12,119 bases of DNA. It comes from Alphaproteobacteria bacterium. GTDB lineage: Bacteria; Pseudomonadota; Alphaproteobacteria; Paracaedibacterales; CAIOTO01. The notes under the pieces were generated by a model, which saw only the letters and a program-made list of their open reading frames with translations, did not search any database and was not told the origin of the DNA. Each line of letters begins with the position of its first letter. The stretch's first letter is position 1. The DNA is taken from NCBI GenBank assembly GCA_030727085.1, contig JANRCF010000037.1, positions 1,389 through 13,507 on the forward strand, given 5' to 3'. The position numbers and the translations under genes are program-made. This document shows, one piece after another, positions 11,527 through 12,119 of the stretch.

Positions 11527-12119
11527 ATGATGTTCACCATTTTATCTCACAAGACTGCCAAGAAAGCATTTTATTTTTTAGCCCTAGCAGGAATAGCCAC
11601 ACCTCTATGTGCTGGTGCAACAGGAACTGTTTTAGCAACAACGCTAACCCTTTATAAAAATGGAGCTCTCATTAATCAAAAGCAAACGCTACCTCTATCT
11701 TCTGGTAAGCACCGCATGCATATTCCTGGAATTGCTCATAGTATAATCAAAGAATCGCTCATGTTTTCTCTATCAGCGCAGCCAAAAGAAGCTACAATCG
11801 ACGAAAATATATTTACAAAAGCAGCAAATGAGAAAAGCCTAATATTAGATATACTCGTAAATAGTAGTGTAAATGAGCCAAAAAACTTTATAAATCTAAC
11901 CTACCTTTTACTTAATATGAGCTGGAAGCCGCATTACGCAATTCAGTTCAAATCAGGTTATCAATATTTATTTTTCAATGGATCAGTTGAAATTATAAAT
12001 ACGTCCGGAATTTCTTTTAAAAATGCGCAAATACAGTTTATTGATGGAGTTATTCCACCAATACAAGAAAAAGGTGCTGAAAAGGCAAAAGAAGCTGGTA
12101 CTAAAATAATTGCTAAACT
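11527..12119 (+). CDS. Secreted DUF4139 domain protein (5' part, runs off window)
   Basis: An open frame of 197 codons continues past the right edge, so the C-terminal part is missing. It starts MMFTILSHKT; a GAGGAG ribosome binding site lies 4 bases before the first ATG and 7 before the second (11530), which makes the second the better start. Residues 1-29 look like a signal peptide ending L-C-A before G30. The mature part begins with the family element T-L-T-L-Y-K-N-G-A-L-I-N (about 39-50), L-S-S-G-K-H..I-P-G-I, and later L-L-N-M-S-W-K-P-H-Y (128-137) and N-T-S-G-I-S-F-K-N-A-Q-I (158-169). Both later elements are typical of DUF4139 proteins (beta-rich, exported). The biochemical function of the family is not established. 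It is divergent from the GGDEF gene. Confidence 0.75.
   Translation, partial: MMFTILSHKTAKKAFYFLALAGIATPLCAGATGTVLATTLTLYKNGALINQKQTLPLSSGKHRMHIPGIAHSIIKESLMFSLSAQPKEATIDENIFTKAANEKSLILDILVNSSVNEPKNFINLTYLLLNMSWKPHYAIQFKSGYQYLFFNGSVEIINTSGISFKNAQIQFIDGVIPPIQEKGAEKAKEAGTKIIAK

Noticed and set aside
1..12119. CRISPR arrays, tRNA genes, insertion sequences, toxin-antitoxin or defence systems
   Set aside because: No spaced direct repeats, cloverleaf-like sequences, transposase motifs or related protein families were seen on either strand.

Overview
The window looks like a chromosomal stretch of an AT-rich alphaproteobacterium. Ribosomal protein S9 carries the alphaproteobacterial N-terminal extension and ends FQFSKR. 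The DksA protein is the alphaproteobacterial type, with its zinc cysteines largely replaced (YGYCEETGEPI). Cox11/CtaG is preceded by a tiny CoxF-like gene, and a GC-rich palindrome of a kind common between alphaproteobacterial genes sits before recF. The low GC content and these families would fit a Rickettsiales/Holosporales-like, possibly host-associated lineage, but that placement is inference.

Layout. On the minus strand at the left, asmA (outer-membrane/envelope protein), dnaN (sliding clamp) and the first 24 codons of recF run in that transcriptional order; recF continues outside the window. A divergent intergenic region with a 17-bp palindrome separates them from a plus-strand block: a small secreted protein with a proline-rich linker and four cysteines, an ErpA/IscA-type Fe-S carrier, RuvX/YqgF, and 4-hydroxyphenylpyruvate dioxygenase (HPPD). 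HPPD converges on a minus-strand pair of separately promoted genes, dksA and a VanX/DdpX-type D-Ala-D-Ala dipeptidase. Next comes the plus-strand rplM-rpsI operon, closed by a strong intrinsic terminator. After it lie a 39-codon CoxF-like membrane peptide, ctaG, and a TonB-like protein whose start overlaps the ctaG stop. A terminator between convergent genes separates these from a minus-strand degenerate-receiver/GGDEF protein. A 419-bp non-coding stretch follows, and then the 5' part of a secreted DUF4139 protein that runs off the right edge.

How the genes relate. Most are housekeeping genes: replication (dnaN, recF), translation (rplM, rpsI), rRNA or Holliday-junction processing (ruvX), Fe-S maturation, transcription control (dksA) and CuB insertion into cytochrome oxidase (ctaG with the CoxF-like peptide). 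Accessory functions are tyrosine catabolism (HPPD), D-Ala-D-Ala hydrolysis, TonB-type energy transduction, c-di-GMP signalling and two secreted proteins of unknown role. I see no CRISPR array, transposon, tRNA, toxin-antitoxin pair or defence cluster, and no clear novel multi-gene system. The most worthwhile leads are the secreted four-cysteine protein (possible CVNH-like fold, with a G7 tract), the short CoxF-like gene, the long hairpin upstream of the Fe-S carrier, and the pseudo-receiver GGDEF protein with an altered I-site.
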